Assembly: GCA_002699325.1 (NCBI GenBank) | Contig: PABS01000036.1 | Coordinates: 13,855-20,100 of the forward strand | Direction: 5' to 3' | DNA: 6,246 bases | DNA from: Ponticaulis sp. | GTDB lineage: Bacteria; Pseudomonadota; Alphaproteobacteria; Caulobacterales; Hyphomonadaceae | Shown here: one piece after another, positions 1 to 5,700 of the stretch | How the letters are laid out: every line of letters starts with the position of its first letter | How positions within the stretch are numbered: position 1 is the first letter of the stretch | Notes under the pieces: generated by a model | The model's database searches: none | What the model was told of the DNA's origin: nothing | What the model saw: the letters and a program-made list of their open reading frames with translations, nothing else | Made by a program: the position numbers and the translations under genes

Positions 1-2462
1 TCAACCTGAAGGTGATCCTGCACATAGCGGTCTTCACCTGCGCTACCGCCGAGCTCATCAAGGTACTCATCACGATAGGCTGCCGTCAGACGCAGCTCCA
101 GACCGTCTTTTTCGTATCCGAGCATAGCGTTCCAGGTGGACTGAGATGCAGCAGGCAGCGGGATGTTGCGAACGCCCCCATCGCCATCGGGCACTTCACC
201 CTCTGCATCCGTATAGGTGTAGTTAAAGCCAATCAGCGTGCCGTCCAGCAGTCCCGGCAGGAAGGTGAGGGGCTGCTGATAGTTGAACTCTACGCCCGAA
301 ACCGTCGCGTCGCCGCCGTTGATCGTATAGGACACTTCATCGTCGTCGCCTGTGAAGGTGTAGCCCGCAAAGACCTGAGGACCATCTACGGTCACGTCGA
401 CGAGAAAGTCCTGGATCGTCTTATAGAAGCCACCCAGCTGAATAACGCCGCCATTATCGAAATAGTATTCAGCGCTGACGTCGAAGTTCAGTGCGCGGTA
501 CGGATCCAGATTTGGGTTACCAAATTCAGCTTCCACTTCGTCATCATCATTTTGTTCGATGATCTGGTTTGGAGCGATACGGCTGAGTTTTGGGCGCACG
601 ATAGATTTGAAGACGCCAAACCGGAGGATGGCGTTTTCAGTCCAGTCGTATTTCAGGTTAAGGCTCGGCAGGACATCCGTATAATCCTTCGAATAAGCGA
701 CCGGCGTGACAAACACCATGTCTTCAGTGAGCACCTCACCTTGATAGGTCGCGTCTTCTTCGACCAGTTCGGCGAAGTTGCCGCGTGAGTTCGTTTTGGT
801 GTCTTCAACCCGGATACCGCCGACCATAGTCAGCTTTTCGGTCTCATATGTGCCCTGAACGAATGCGGCCAGGATATCTTCGTCGACTTCGAAGAAGGCT
901 GCGGCCGACTCAAAGTCCGCATCGAGTTGCTCAATCTCGAGTTCACCATTGGCAAGCGCTGCAGCGTTGGCGGCGCGTACGGCGCCAAGCGACGGCAGAA
1001 AGCCAATATCGATCAGACCGTAGCTGCCCGGGCCCGCCACATCGGCCAGAGTGTAATCTGCGCCTTCGTATGGTTCTTCGCTGAGACGATAGCTCTTGGT
1101 TTTCAGGCGAGCCTTCACACCGGTTTTGAGTTCGAATTTATCACCGTTCCGGAGATCGAAGTCACGCTCAACGTCGAACTTACCCGACCATTCCTCGTCT
1201 TCAGCAAGGCCATCAATATAGGCAACTTTGTCAAATTCATACTCGGATGGATCATTGAACAGGTCCGCGCCTGAAGTCACATCGAAAGTCGGACGTTCGA
1301 GGTCAGAGTAATCGAATACGATACCGAAGCCTTCATCTTCAAATTCGCGAACGAATTCAGTCTGGTCCTGAGTGTTAAACTCGGCTTCCTCGGCGACAGA
1401 ATAGGCGAGCTTGTACTCAAATTCCCATATATCGAGGTCGGTTTCGCCGCCCACCTGATAGGACTGAATTTTCTGGCTCTCAAACCTGTCTTTGAGGTCT
1501 CTGACCACTTCGATTGGTTCATCAGTATCGCTGAAAGAGACCGTATCACCAGACGCGCCGGTGATTGAGTCAGCGTCGAGCGCGAAGATGAGGCGACCGC
1601 GCGTTTCGAAGTCGTCGAACTGACTGTAAACGCCGCGCGCATACAGCTCTGTATGCGGTGCCGGGCGCCAGTCAAATGAGAGCGAGCCACTCATACGCTC
1701 GCGCTCTACGTCATAGTCGCGATACTCAATGTCCTCAGCAAATACGACGCCATCTTCGTTTTCCCATCCCTCAGACTCGATATTATCGGTCGAGGTCTTG
1801 CGGTTATAGTAAGACAGACCGCCAGAGACTCCGAAATTCTCAGAAACAGGATAGACGAAATCAAACGCGCCTTTTGGAGAAGTTTCGCCATTCAGGTCGT
1901 TATAGGACCCTTCTAGCGTTGCGGAGAAATACGGATCTTCGCGGTCAAATCCTTTAGTGGTCTCAATGTCGATGGTCGCGCCGATGGTGTCTGCGTCCAT
2001 ATCCGGCGTGAGTGTTTTCTTGATCGAAACGGAACTGATCAGCTCTGACGCAATGACATCCAGAGCTACCGCACGCGAATCTGACTCAGGCGAGGGAATA
2101 TTAACGCCATTCAATGTGGAGGAGTTCAGTTCCGGATCGAGACCGCGAACCGACACGAAACGACCCTCGCCCTGGTCGTTCAACACGTTGACACCTGAAA
2201 GGCGACGGACTGATTCGGCGACGTTCTGATCGGGAAATTGTCCGATGTCGTCACGGGTGAGGACACTTTCTACCGTGTTAGACTCTCGCTGTTGTTCAAC
2301 GGCGTTTTGCATTTGCGCGCGCATGCCAATCACCTGGATGGTGTCCAGACGTGTCTCGTCATCCTGGGCGATAGCTGGCGCGACAATCGCTGCAGAAAAT
2401 GAGGTCAGCGCCGAACTCAAAAGCAGTGCGCGGGTGCAAAAACCCTTTCGTGATCGTGACAT
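1..2462 (-). CDS. TonB-dependent outer-membrane receptor, Xanthomonas/Caulobacter type (C-terminus off the left edge)
   Basis: The reading frame is open from the ATG at 2460-2462 to the left edge, giving about 820 codons with no frameshift; the end of the beta-barrel is missing. A Sec signal peptide runs from MSRSRKGF to a likely cleavage site after Ala32 (APAIA|QDD). A TonB-box-like stretch (DTIQVIG, residues 40-46) follows. The plug domain (about 55-165) shows the family hallmarks DDIGQFPDQNVAES, RLSGV, VSVRGLDPELN, LNGV and KKTLTPDMDADTIGATIDI. The rest is barrel, including RPKLSR (about 625) and GNPNLDPYRALNFD (about 647), both typical of the TIGR01782-like group. Such receptors bind a scarce substrate at the cell surface and import it into the periplasm using TonB/ExbBD energy. 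Substrates in this group include sugars and other nutrients; none can be assigned here. The sequence is rich in Asp and Glu, as is common in marine bacteria. It is divergent from the halogenase, and a Pho-box-like array lies upstream. The family call is firm; the ligand is unknown. Confidence 0.95.
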   Translation of the reverse strand, partial: MSRSRKGFCTRALLLSSALTSFSAAIVAPAIAQDDETRLDTIQVIGMRAQMQNAVEQQRESNTVESVLTRDDIGQFPDQNVAESVRRLSGVNVLNDQGEGRFVSVRGLDPELNSSTLNGVNIPSPESDSRAVALDVIASELISSVSIKKTLTPDMDADTIGATIDIETTKGFDREDPYFSATLEGSYNDLNGETSPKGAFDFVYPVSENFGVSGGLSYYNRKTSTDNIESEGWENEDGVVFAEDIEYRDYDVERERMSGSLSFDWRPAPHTELYARGVYSQFDDFETRGRLIFALDADSITGASGDTVSFSDTDEPIEVVRDLKDRFESQKIQSYQVGGETDLDIWEFEYKLAYSVAEEAEFNTQDQTEFVREFEDEGFGIVFDYSDLERPTFDVTSGADLFNDPSEYEFDKVAYIDGLAEDEEWSGKFDVERDFDLRNGDKFELKTGVKARLKTKSYRLSEEPYEGADYTLADVAGPGSYGLIDIGFLPSLGAVRAANAAALANGELEIEQLDADFESAAAFFEVDEDILAAFVQGTYETEKLTMVGGIRVEDTKTNSRGNFAELVEEDATYQGEVLTEDMVFVTPVAYSKDYTDVLPSLNLKYDWTENAILRFGVFKSIVRPKLSRIAPNQIIEQNDDDEVEAEFGNPNLDPYRALNFDVSAEYYFDNGGVIQLGGFYKTIQDFLVDVTVDGPQVFAGYTFTGDDDEVSYTINGGDATVSGVEFNYQQPLTFLPGLLDGTLIGFNYTYTDAEGEVPDGDGGVRNIPLPAASQSTWNAMLGYEKDGLELRLTAAYRDEYLDELGGSAGEDRYVQDHLQV

Positions 2463-2468
2463 TAAATT

Positions 2469-2475
2469 TCCCCTC
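2469..2475 (-). promoter_or_regulatory. Ribosome binding site of the TonB receptor
   Basis: On the minus strand GAGGGGA lies six bases before the ATG that ends at 2462. It is a good Shine-Dalgarno match at normal spacing, and it supports that start together with the signal peptide that follows directly. Confidence 0.75.
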
Positions 2476-2502
2476 GGTTTTAAAATAGGCCCAGGGAGTT
2501 GC

Positions 2503-2508
2503 CTTATT
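2503..2508 (-). promoter_or_regulatory. Possible -10 element of the TonB receptor promoter
   Basis: On the minus strand AATAAG matches four of six positions of TATAAT. It lies 8 bp downstream of the nearest unit of the 11-bp phased array, close to the roughly 10-bp gap found between Pho boxes and the -10 at known PhoB-activated promoters, where the box replaces the -35. A start near 2496 would leave a leader of about 35 bases containing the ribosome binding site. The position is attractive but the element is weak on its own. Confidence 0.3.
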
Positions 2509-2516
2509 CCTGTCGC

Positions 2517-2582
2517 GTAACAGTTTAGCGACCATCGCGTGACGGATCTAAGACTCATCCATGACGGATTTGTTACGCCACC
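2517..2582 (-). promoter_or_regulatory. Phased 11-bp direct-repeat array resembling three tandem Pho boxes
   Basis: Written on the plus strand in six 11-base rows starting at 2517, 2528, 2539, 2550, 2561 and 2572, columns 4-5 read AC in every row. The column consensus is GTGACnnAT. The octamer TGACGGAT occurs exactly at 2540-2547 and 2562-2569, 22 bp apart, and TCGCGT at 2513 and 2535 is also 22 bp apart. The rows pair into three 22-bp units. Against the reverse complement of the E. coli Pho box (two CTGTCAT heptamers 11 bp apart), I count 12, 13 and 13 of 18 positions for the units at 2517, 2539 and 2561. The canonical CTGTCAT orientation (here CCGTCAT) lies on the minus strand, pointing to the receptor gene. 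Binding by PhoB is an inference. Another OmpR-family regulator such as ChvI would also use 11-bp direct repeats. Confidence 0.45.
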
Positions 2583-2608
2583 TCTCCGCACGTGAGCGTT
2601 GCACGGCA

Positions 2609-2614
2609 TATACA
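2609..2614 (+). promoter_or_regulatory. Possible -10 element for the halogenase-family gene
   Basis: TATACA matches five of six positions of TATAAT and lies 39 bp before the ATG at 2653. No convincing -35 is seen 16-18 bp upstream (CCGCAC region), so the promoter would be weak or activator-dependent. Transcription would start near 2621 and give a leader of about 30 bases without a clear Shine-Dalgarno sequence. Confidence 0.25.
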
Positions 2615-2652
2615 ACCTTGCCGAATTGTAATGTTTGAGCTCAGATGCAGTT

Positions 2653-4146
2653 ATGCTGAGTTCGATTTTGATTGTTGGTGGTGGAAGTGCGGGCTGGATC
2701 ACGGCCAACCTTCTGAATGCATTTGTGAAACGCCTGGGACTGCCGACCCGAATTAGCCTTCTGGAATCACCTGATATTCCAACAATCGGTGTGGGTGAGG
2801 CGACTGTTCCCACCATACGCAGAACTATGGCGCAGATCGGAATTTCCGAGCAGGACCTGATGGTGTCTGCTGAGGCAACTTTTAAAAGCCTGATCCGCTT
2901 CGTAGACTGGAATCTCGGCGAGAGTTATGATCATCCATTTGATCGGCGGCTTCGACCCCAGACGGATGCCGCCGTGCGTCAGTGGTCAGCCGACAATGGA
3001 AAAGCTTTCGATGAGACCTTTTCGGTGCTCACGAAGATTTCGAACGAAAACTTCGCGCCGAAATCTCCCCAGACTCCTCAATACATTGCCAATTTCCCCT
3101 ACGCCTATCACCTTGACGCCATCAAAATGGCGGTGCGTCTGGCCGAATTCGGTCGCGAGAACGGGATCGTGCATCACCTTGCTAATGTCCGGCATGTCCA
3201 TATCTCCGCCGGGGGCCAGATTGAAGACATCGAAACCGACACAGAAGAAACGCTGAACGCAGAGCTGTATGTCGACTGTACTGGCTTCCGGTCGGTCCTA
3301 CTCGGCGGGGCGCTCAACGTCCCTGTGAAGGATTACGGCAAATACCTGCTTTGTGATCGCGCAGTTACGATGCGTGTACCGTATGATCTCCATACGCCCG
3401 AACGCCTCTTGCCATACACCAAGGCGACGGCGCGCGATTTTGGCTGGCAGTGGGATATCAATCTCCAGACCCGTCGTGGGCTGGGTTACGTTTATTCCAG
3501 CAAGTTCTTGTCAGACGATGATGCTGAAGCCGCGCTTCGACGCTATGAAGGTCCGCATACGAAAGATCTCACAGCCGCACGCATCCGTTTCGCCAGCACA
3601 AAGCGCGAGGCAAGTTGGAAAGGCAACTGCGTTGCCATCGGCCTCAGCGATGGTTTTCTCGAACCCCTGGAGTCCTCTGGTCTCTATATGATCGAATTTG
3701 CTGCGCAGATGCTTGGTACCATGCTCACCGACTATCAGGCTGCGCCAGATGCCACCCGACGCAACTTCAACCGGAATATGTCTGATCTGTATGAAGAAGT
3801 GCTGGAATTCATCAATCTGCACTATGTCACTTCAACCCGGTGCGACACGCCATTCTGGCGGGCTGCGACTTCTGAAGAGGCAGTATGGGATGGCCTGAAG
3901 GATAAACTCGAGGTCTGGCGCCAGCGCTCCCCTTCAGAGATGGATTTTCACGGGTCACTGAGATTGTTTGCGCTCGATAGCTTTGAGTTTGTCCTGCATG
4001 GCATGAAGTATGTCCGTTCTGTGGAGCGTGGAAACGCCACTCTGCCGGATCATAACGACGTGGTTGCACAATGCCGACAGAAGCTGCCGTCACATGAGAC
4101 GTTCATAAAGCTTCTGGAGGCGGCGGCAAACCGGCATTCAAACTAA
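2653..4146 (+). CDS. Flavin-dependent tryptophan-halogenase family protein
   Basis: The product is a 497-residue protein of the PrnA-like FAD-dependent halogenase family, which uses reduced flavin, oxygen and halide to halogenate an aromatic substrate in the cytoplasm. Numbered from the ATG at 2653, it shows the FAD-binding GGGSAGW (9-15), GVGEATVP (46-53), the catalytic lysine in TFKSLIRF (Lys78, equivalent to PrnA Lys79), DCTGFRS (208-214), the FxxPxxSxG signature FLEPLESSG (335-343, with Glu340-Ser341 matching PrnA Glu346-Ser347) and DTPFW (398-402). The diagnostic WxWxIP is altered to WQWDIN (265-270), with Asn in place of Pro. The PrnA Tyr443-Tyr444 pair that holds free tryptophan has no clear equivalent, so free Trp is an unlikely substrate. 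Such genes often sit beside TonB receptors, as here, and their natural substrates are mostly unknown. A TTG at 2635 is an alternative start (503 aa); an in-frame TAA at 2629-2631 excludes anything further upstream. Neither start has a good ribosome binding site. ATG is preferred because it puts the first beta strand and GGG at the usual distance. Confidence 0.92.
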   Translation: MLSSILIVGGGSAGWITANLLNAFVKRLGLPTRISLLESPDIPTIGVGEATVPTIRRTMAQIGISEQDLMVSAEATFKSLIRFVDWNLGESYDHPFDRRLRPQTDAAVRQWSADNGKAFDETFSVLTKISNENFAPKSPQTPQYIANFPYAYHLDAIKMAVRLAEFGRENGIVHHLANVRHVHISAGGQIEDIETDTEETLNAELYVDCTGFRSVLLGGALNVPVKDYGKYLLCDRAVTMRVPYDLHTPERLLPYTKATARDFGWQWDINLQTRRGLGYVYSSKFLSDDDAEAALRRYEGPHTKDLTAARIRFASTKREASWKGNCVAIGLSDGFLEPLESSGLYMIEFAAQMLGTMLTDYQAAPDATRRNFNRNMSDLYEEVLEFINLHYVTSTRCDTPFWRAATSEEAVWDGLKDKLEVWRQRSPSEMDFHGSLRLFALDSFEFVLHGMKYVRSVERGNATLPDHNDVVAQCRQKLPSHETFIKLLEAAANRHSN

Positions 4147-4172
4147 AAAGCCGCCCTACCGGGCGGCTCTTT
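4145..4172. terminator. Bidirectional intrinsic terminator between convergent genes
   Basis: A perfect 8-bp stem (AGCCGCCC at 4149-4156 with GGGCGGCT at 4161-4168) closes a TACC loop. On the minus strand it is followed by five T (complement of A 4145-4149), an efficient terminator for the DUF3108 gene ending at 4193. On the plus strand CTTT follows, giving a weaker terminator for the halogenase. The hairpin begins only two bases after the halogenase stop codon, and the last two A of that TAA supply part of the opposite strand's U-tract. Confidence 0.85.
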
Positions 4173-4192
4173 CATATTCGAATGACTTCTTC

Positions 4193-5086
4193 TCAGCTCT
4201 TTGACAGGCCGTTCGCGCTGGCTTCGCGGGGATTGACATCCACCAGTTCGAGGCGGCTGGTCTCAACTGTAATCTTGCCGATCTCTTTGGTATCAACAAC
4301 AATCTTAACCGGCACCATCATGCCGGGCAGGGCCTCAGCGAAAAACATCTGCATGGGACCATCAATACCCGACAGGTTCTTACCTTTGTCGCCTTCATTA
4401 TAACCTGCAACACGTTCCAGCTGGACATGACACTCTATGCCCTTGCCGCGCCAGGCTTTCGTCTTGATGTCTGCGGGGCCCTGATAAGTGAGGTTCAGAC
4501 GCGTGAGCTGTTTACCATCGAAGGTCTCAATTGGTCCGCCGCAGGGCTTGTCTGGGTCACGAGGCTGAAAGCCAATATCGATCATGGCTGTGACGGGATC
4601 GAGTGCCTGAAGCTTTTGCGCGGGTGTGGCGGGCGGAAAACCTAAATCGCCGAAACGTGGTGTCGCGGTCATGGAGACATCGTCTGCGCCATACGTCATC
4701 TCGACACGACGGTTCTTCTTCCCGTCGTAATTCTGACTGATGTAATTATAGGTCTGCAGCCCGTCCTCTCTCACATATCCGCTGGAGGAGAGCCGCATAT
4801 CGTAGTCGACGAAAATATCAGCAATGCCGGTAGTCTTGACGCGAGAGTCAATCTTGTACGTGCCTCTATCATCGAGAAGAACATCCCAGGTTGCTTTGCC
4901 GGTCACCGGGATAAAGAAGAGATAGGCCGTCGCGTTCAGCTCATAGATCAGCTTTTTTGATTGGCCATCACGCACATCCTGCAGCACAGGACTTACCTTA
5001 TTGGGAGCAGCAGATTGGCTCATAACGGGTGGCGCGATCATGCCGATTGCAGCCAATGTAAGACCTGCAAATTGCTTGAGTTTCAT
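4193..5086 (-). CDS. DUF3108 domain-containing exported protein
   Basis: The product is a 297-residue predicted periplasmic or envelope protein of unknown function. A signal peptide (MKLKQFAGLTLAAIGMIAPP) has a likely cleavage after Ser23 (VMS|QSA). The DUF3108 pattern follows: LIYELNATAYLFFIPVTGKA (46-65), an SRVKTTGIADIFVDYDMRLSSSG-like stretch beginning at 81, DPVTAMI (163-169), PCGGPIETFDGK (181-192) and GIECHVQLERVAGY (216-229). Cys182 and Cys219 could form a disulfide. The FDGK and C-x-V...VAGY segments are the parts I recognise as conserved. The domain is predicted to be mostly beta-strand. The gene is convergent with the halogenase and divergent from rpmB; I recall the DUF3108-rpmB neighbourhood from several alphaproteobacteria. 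An AGAGG sequence lies 10 bp before the ATG, a slightly long spacing. No clear promoter was found. The family call is good; no biochemical role can be given. Confidence 0.85.
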   Translation of the reverse strand: MKLKQFAGLTLAAIGMIAPPVMSQSAAPNKVSPVLQDVRDGQSKKLIYELNATAYLFFIPVTGKATWDVLLDDRGTYKIDSRVKTTGIADIFVDYDMRLSSSGYVREDGLQTYNYISQNYDGKKNRRVEMTYGADDVSMTATPRFGDLGFPPATPAQKLQALDPVTAMIDIGFQPRDPDKPCGGPIETFDGKQLTRLNLTYQGPADIKTKAWRGKGIECHVQLERVAGYNEGDKGKNLSGIDGPMQMFFAEALPGMMVPVKIVVDTKEIGKITVETSRLELVDVNPREASANGLSKS

Positions 5087-5249
5087 AACTGCATTACCTC
5101 TGCAAACGAAAAGAGCCCGCCCCGGAAAGCTGTTTAACAGAACCAGACCTGCGCCAATATGAACAGTCCCTTCTTGAAATCACCTCATTTCTTCTTGCGT
5201 TCGCCATCATTAAGCAGCAGCGAAATCGAGTTGAAATTGCGAATCGCGG

Positions 5250-5278
5250 TTGACGGATCGCGCAGGAGAGCGTAATGC
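5250..5278 (+). promoter_or_regulatory. Predicted sigma70-type promoter of rpmB
   Basis: TTGACG (5250-5255) and TAATGC (5273-5278) are separated by exactly 17 bp. TTGACG is the usual alphaproteobacterial -35 form. Transcription would start near 5285 and give a leader of about 37 bases. This fits the strong constitutive expression expected for a ribosomal protein gene. Confidence 0.55.
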
Positions 5279-5308
5279 CCCCGCTTCAAGTTTTCTGACA
5301 GAATAGAT

Positions 5309-5314
5309 AAGAGG
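5309..5314 (+). promoter_or_regulatory. Ribosome binding site of rpmB
   Basis: AAGAGG lies seven bases before the ATG at 5322. It confirms the start that also gives the conserved N-terminus MSRECELSG. Confidence 0.7.
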
Positions 5315-5321
5315 CGCTGCC

Positions 5322-5615
5322 ATGTCGCGCGAATGTGAACTCTCTGGCAAATCCCCGATCGTTGGTCACCGGGTGAGCCACTCGAATATCAAGACGAAGC
5401 GCCGGTTTCTTCCGAACCTGGTGAACTTCACGCTTCACTCTGAGACGCTGAATCGTTCTTTCAAGATGCGTATCGCTGCGTCTACGCTGCGTACGGTTGA
5501 CAAGCATGGTGGCCTCGACGGCTATCTCCTTAAAACCAAAAAGTCTGCGCTTCACGACAAGGCGCAGAAAATTCTGGCAGACATTGAGAAAAAACAGACC
5601 GAAGCAACGGCTTAA
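5322..5615 (+). CDS. rpmB: 50S ribosomal protein L28
   Basis: The 97-residue product is a small basic protein of the large ribosomal subunit, full length for the alphaproteobacterial form. Conserved L28 features are MSRECELSGKSPIVG at the N-terminus, VSHSNIKTKRRFLPNLVN (18-35), a central beta segment with RIAASTLRTVDKHGGLD (about 50-66), and a Lys-rich C-terminal tail. Only one cysteine (Cys5) is present, so this is not a four-cysteine zinc-ribbon version. The gene is monocistronic in appearance: it has its own promoter and ribosome binding site upstream, and a strong terminator begins 23 bp after the stop. It is separated here from rpmG (L33), with which it is co-transcribed in enterics. Confidence 0.98.
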   Translation: MSRECELSGKSPIVGHRVSHSNIKTKRRFLPNLVNFTLHSETLNRSFKMRIAASTLRTVDKHGGLDGYLLKTKKSALHDKAQKILADIEKKQTEATA

Positions 5616-5638
5616 GCCCTTCTTCTCATGGTTTTCGG

Positions 5639-5665
5639 AAAAGCGCCTTGCGGGGCGCTTTTTTT
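5639..5665 (+). terminator. Intrinsic terminator of rpmB
   Basis: AAAAGCGCC (5639-5647) pairs with GGCGCTTTT (5654-5662) across a six-base loop, followed by a continuous run of seven T (5659-5665). This is a textbook Rho-independent terminator just after the rpmB stop codon. Confidence 0.9.
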
Positions 5666-5688
5666 GTGCGCAAACCTTGGCCAAGCTG

Positions 5689-5693
5689 AGGAG
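5689..5693 (+). promoter_or_regulatory. Ribosome binding site of the amidohydrolase
   Basis: AGGAG lies seven bases before the ATG at 5701. It fixes that ATG as the start and keeps the lipoprotein signal peptide intact. Confidence 0.75.
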
Positions 5694-5700
5694 AGCCCAA

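Larger units (their letters stand above)
5087..5321. other. Intergenic region between divergent DUF3108 and rpmB genes
   Basis: These 235 bp hold the start signals of both genes. The rpmB promoter is placed at 5250-5278. On the minus strand the DUF3108 ribosome binding site (AGAGG, complement of 5097-5101) is visible, but I see no convincing -35/-10 pair for it. CTGTTTAACAG (5130-5140) is a short perfect palindrome within the presumed DUF3108 leader or promoter, and it could be chance. No protein-coding frame here has a credible start. Confidence 0.5.

Noticed and set aside
12..788. 258-codon open frame on the plus strand
   Set aside because: It lies wholly antisense to the receptor, whose own frame I translated through without interruption and which carries clear family motifs. 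It shows no recognisable domain or start signals.
1277..1891. Minus-strand frames that could suggest a broken receptor gene
   Set aside because: They are in a different frame from the receptor. Codon-by-codon translation of 841-2040 shows the receptor frame is continuous.
3511..4093. Minus-strand frames inside the halogenase gene
   Set aside because: The halogenase frame is intact with all major motifs, so these are shadows.
5086..5095. Three-codon frame ATG-CAG-TTA-TGA overlapping the DUF3108 start
   Set aside because: It could couple translation, but such a tiny frame is easily chance and nothing else supports it.
5130..5140. Palindrome CTGTTTAACAG upstream of DUF3108
   Set aside because: Short and single, with no matching second site; not enough to call an operator.
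5140..5200. Possible short minus-strand peptide reading FKKGLFILAQVWFC before a stop
   Set aside because: It has no usable start codon: an in-frame TGA lies just upstream and no ATG, GTG or TTG precedes the peptide.
5251..5258. A third copy of TGACGGAT
   Set aside because: It is part of the TTGACG -35 element of rpmB and has no 11-bp phased neighbour, so it is not evidence for another Pho box.
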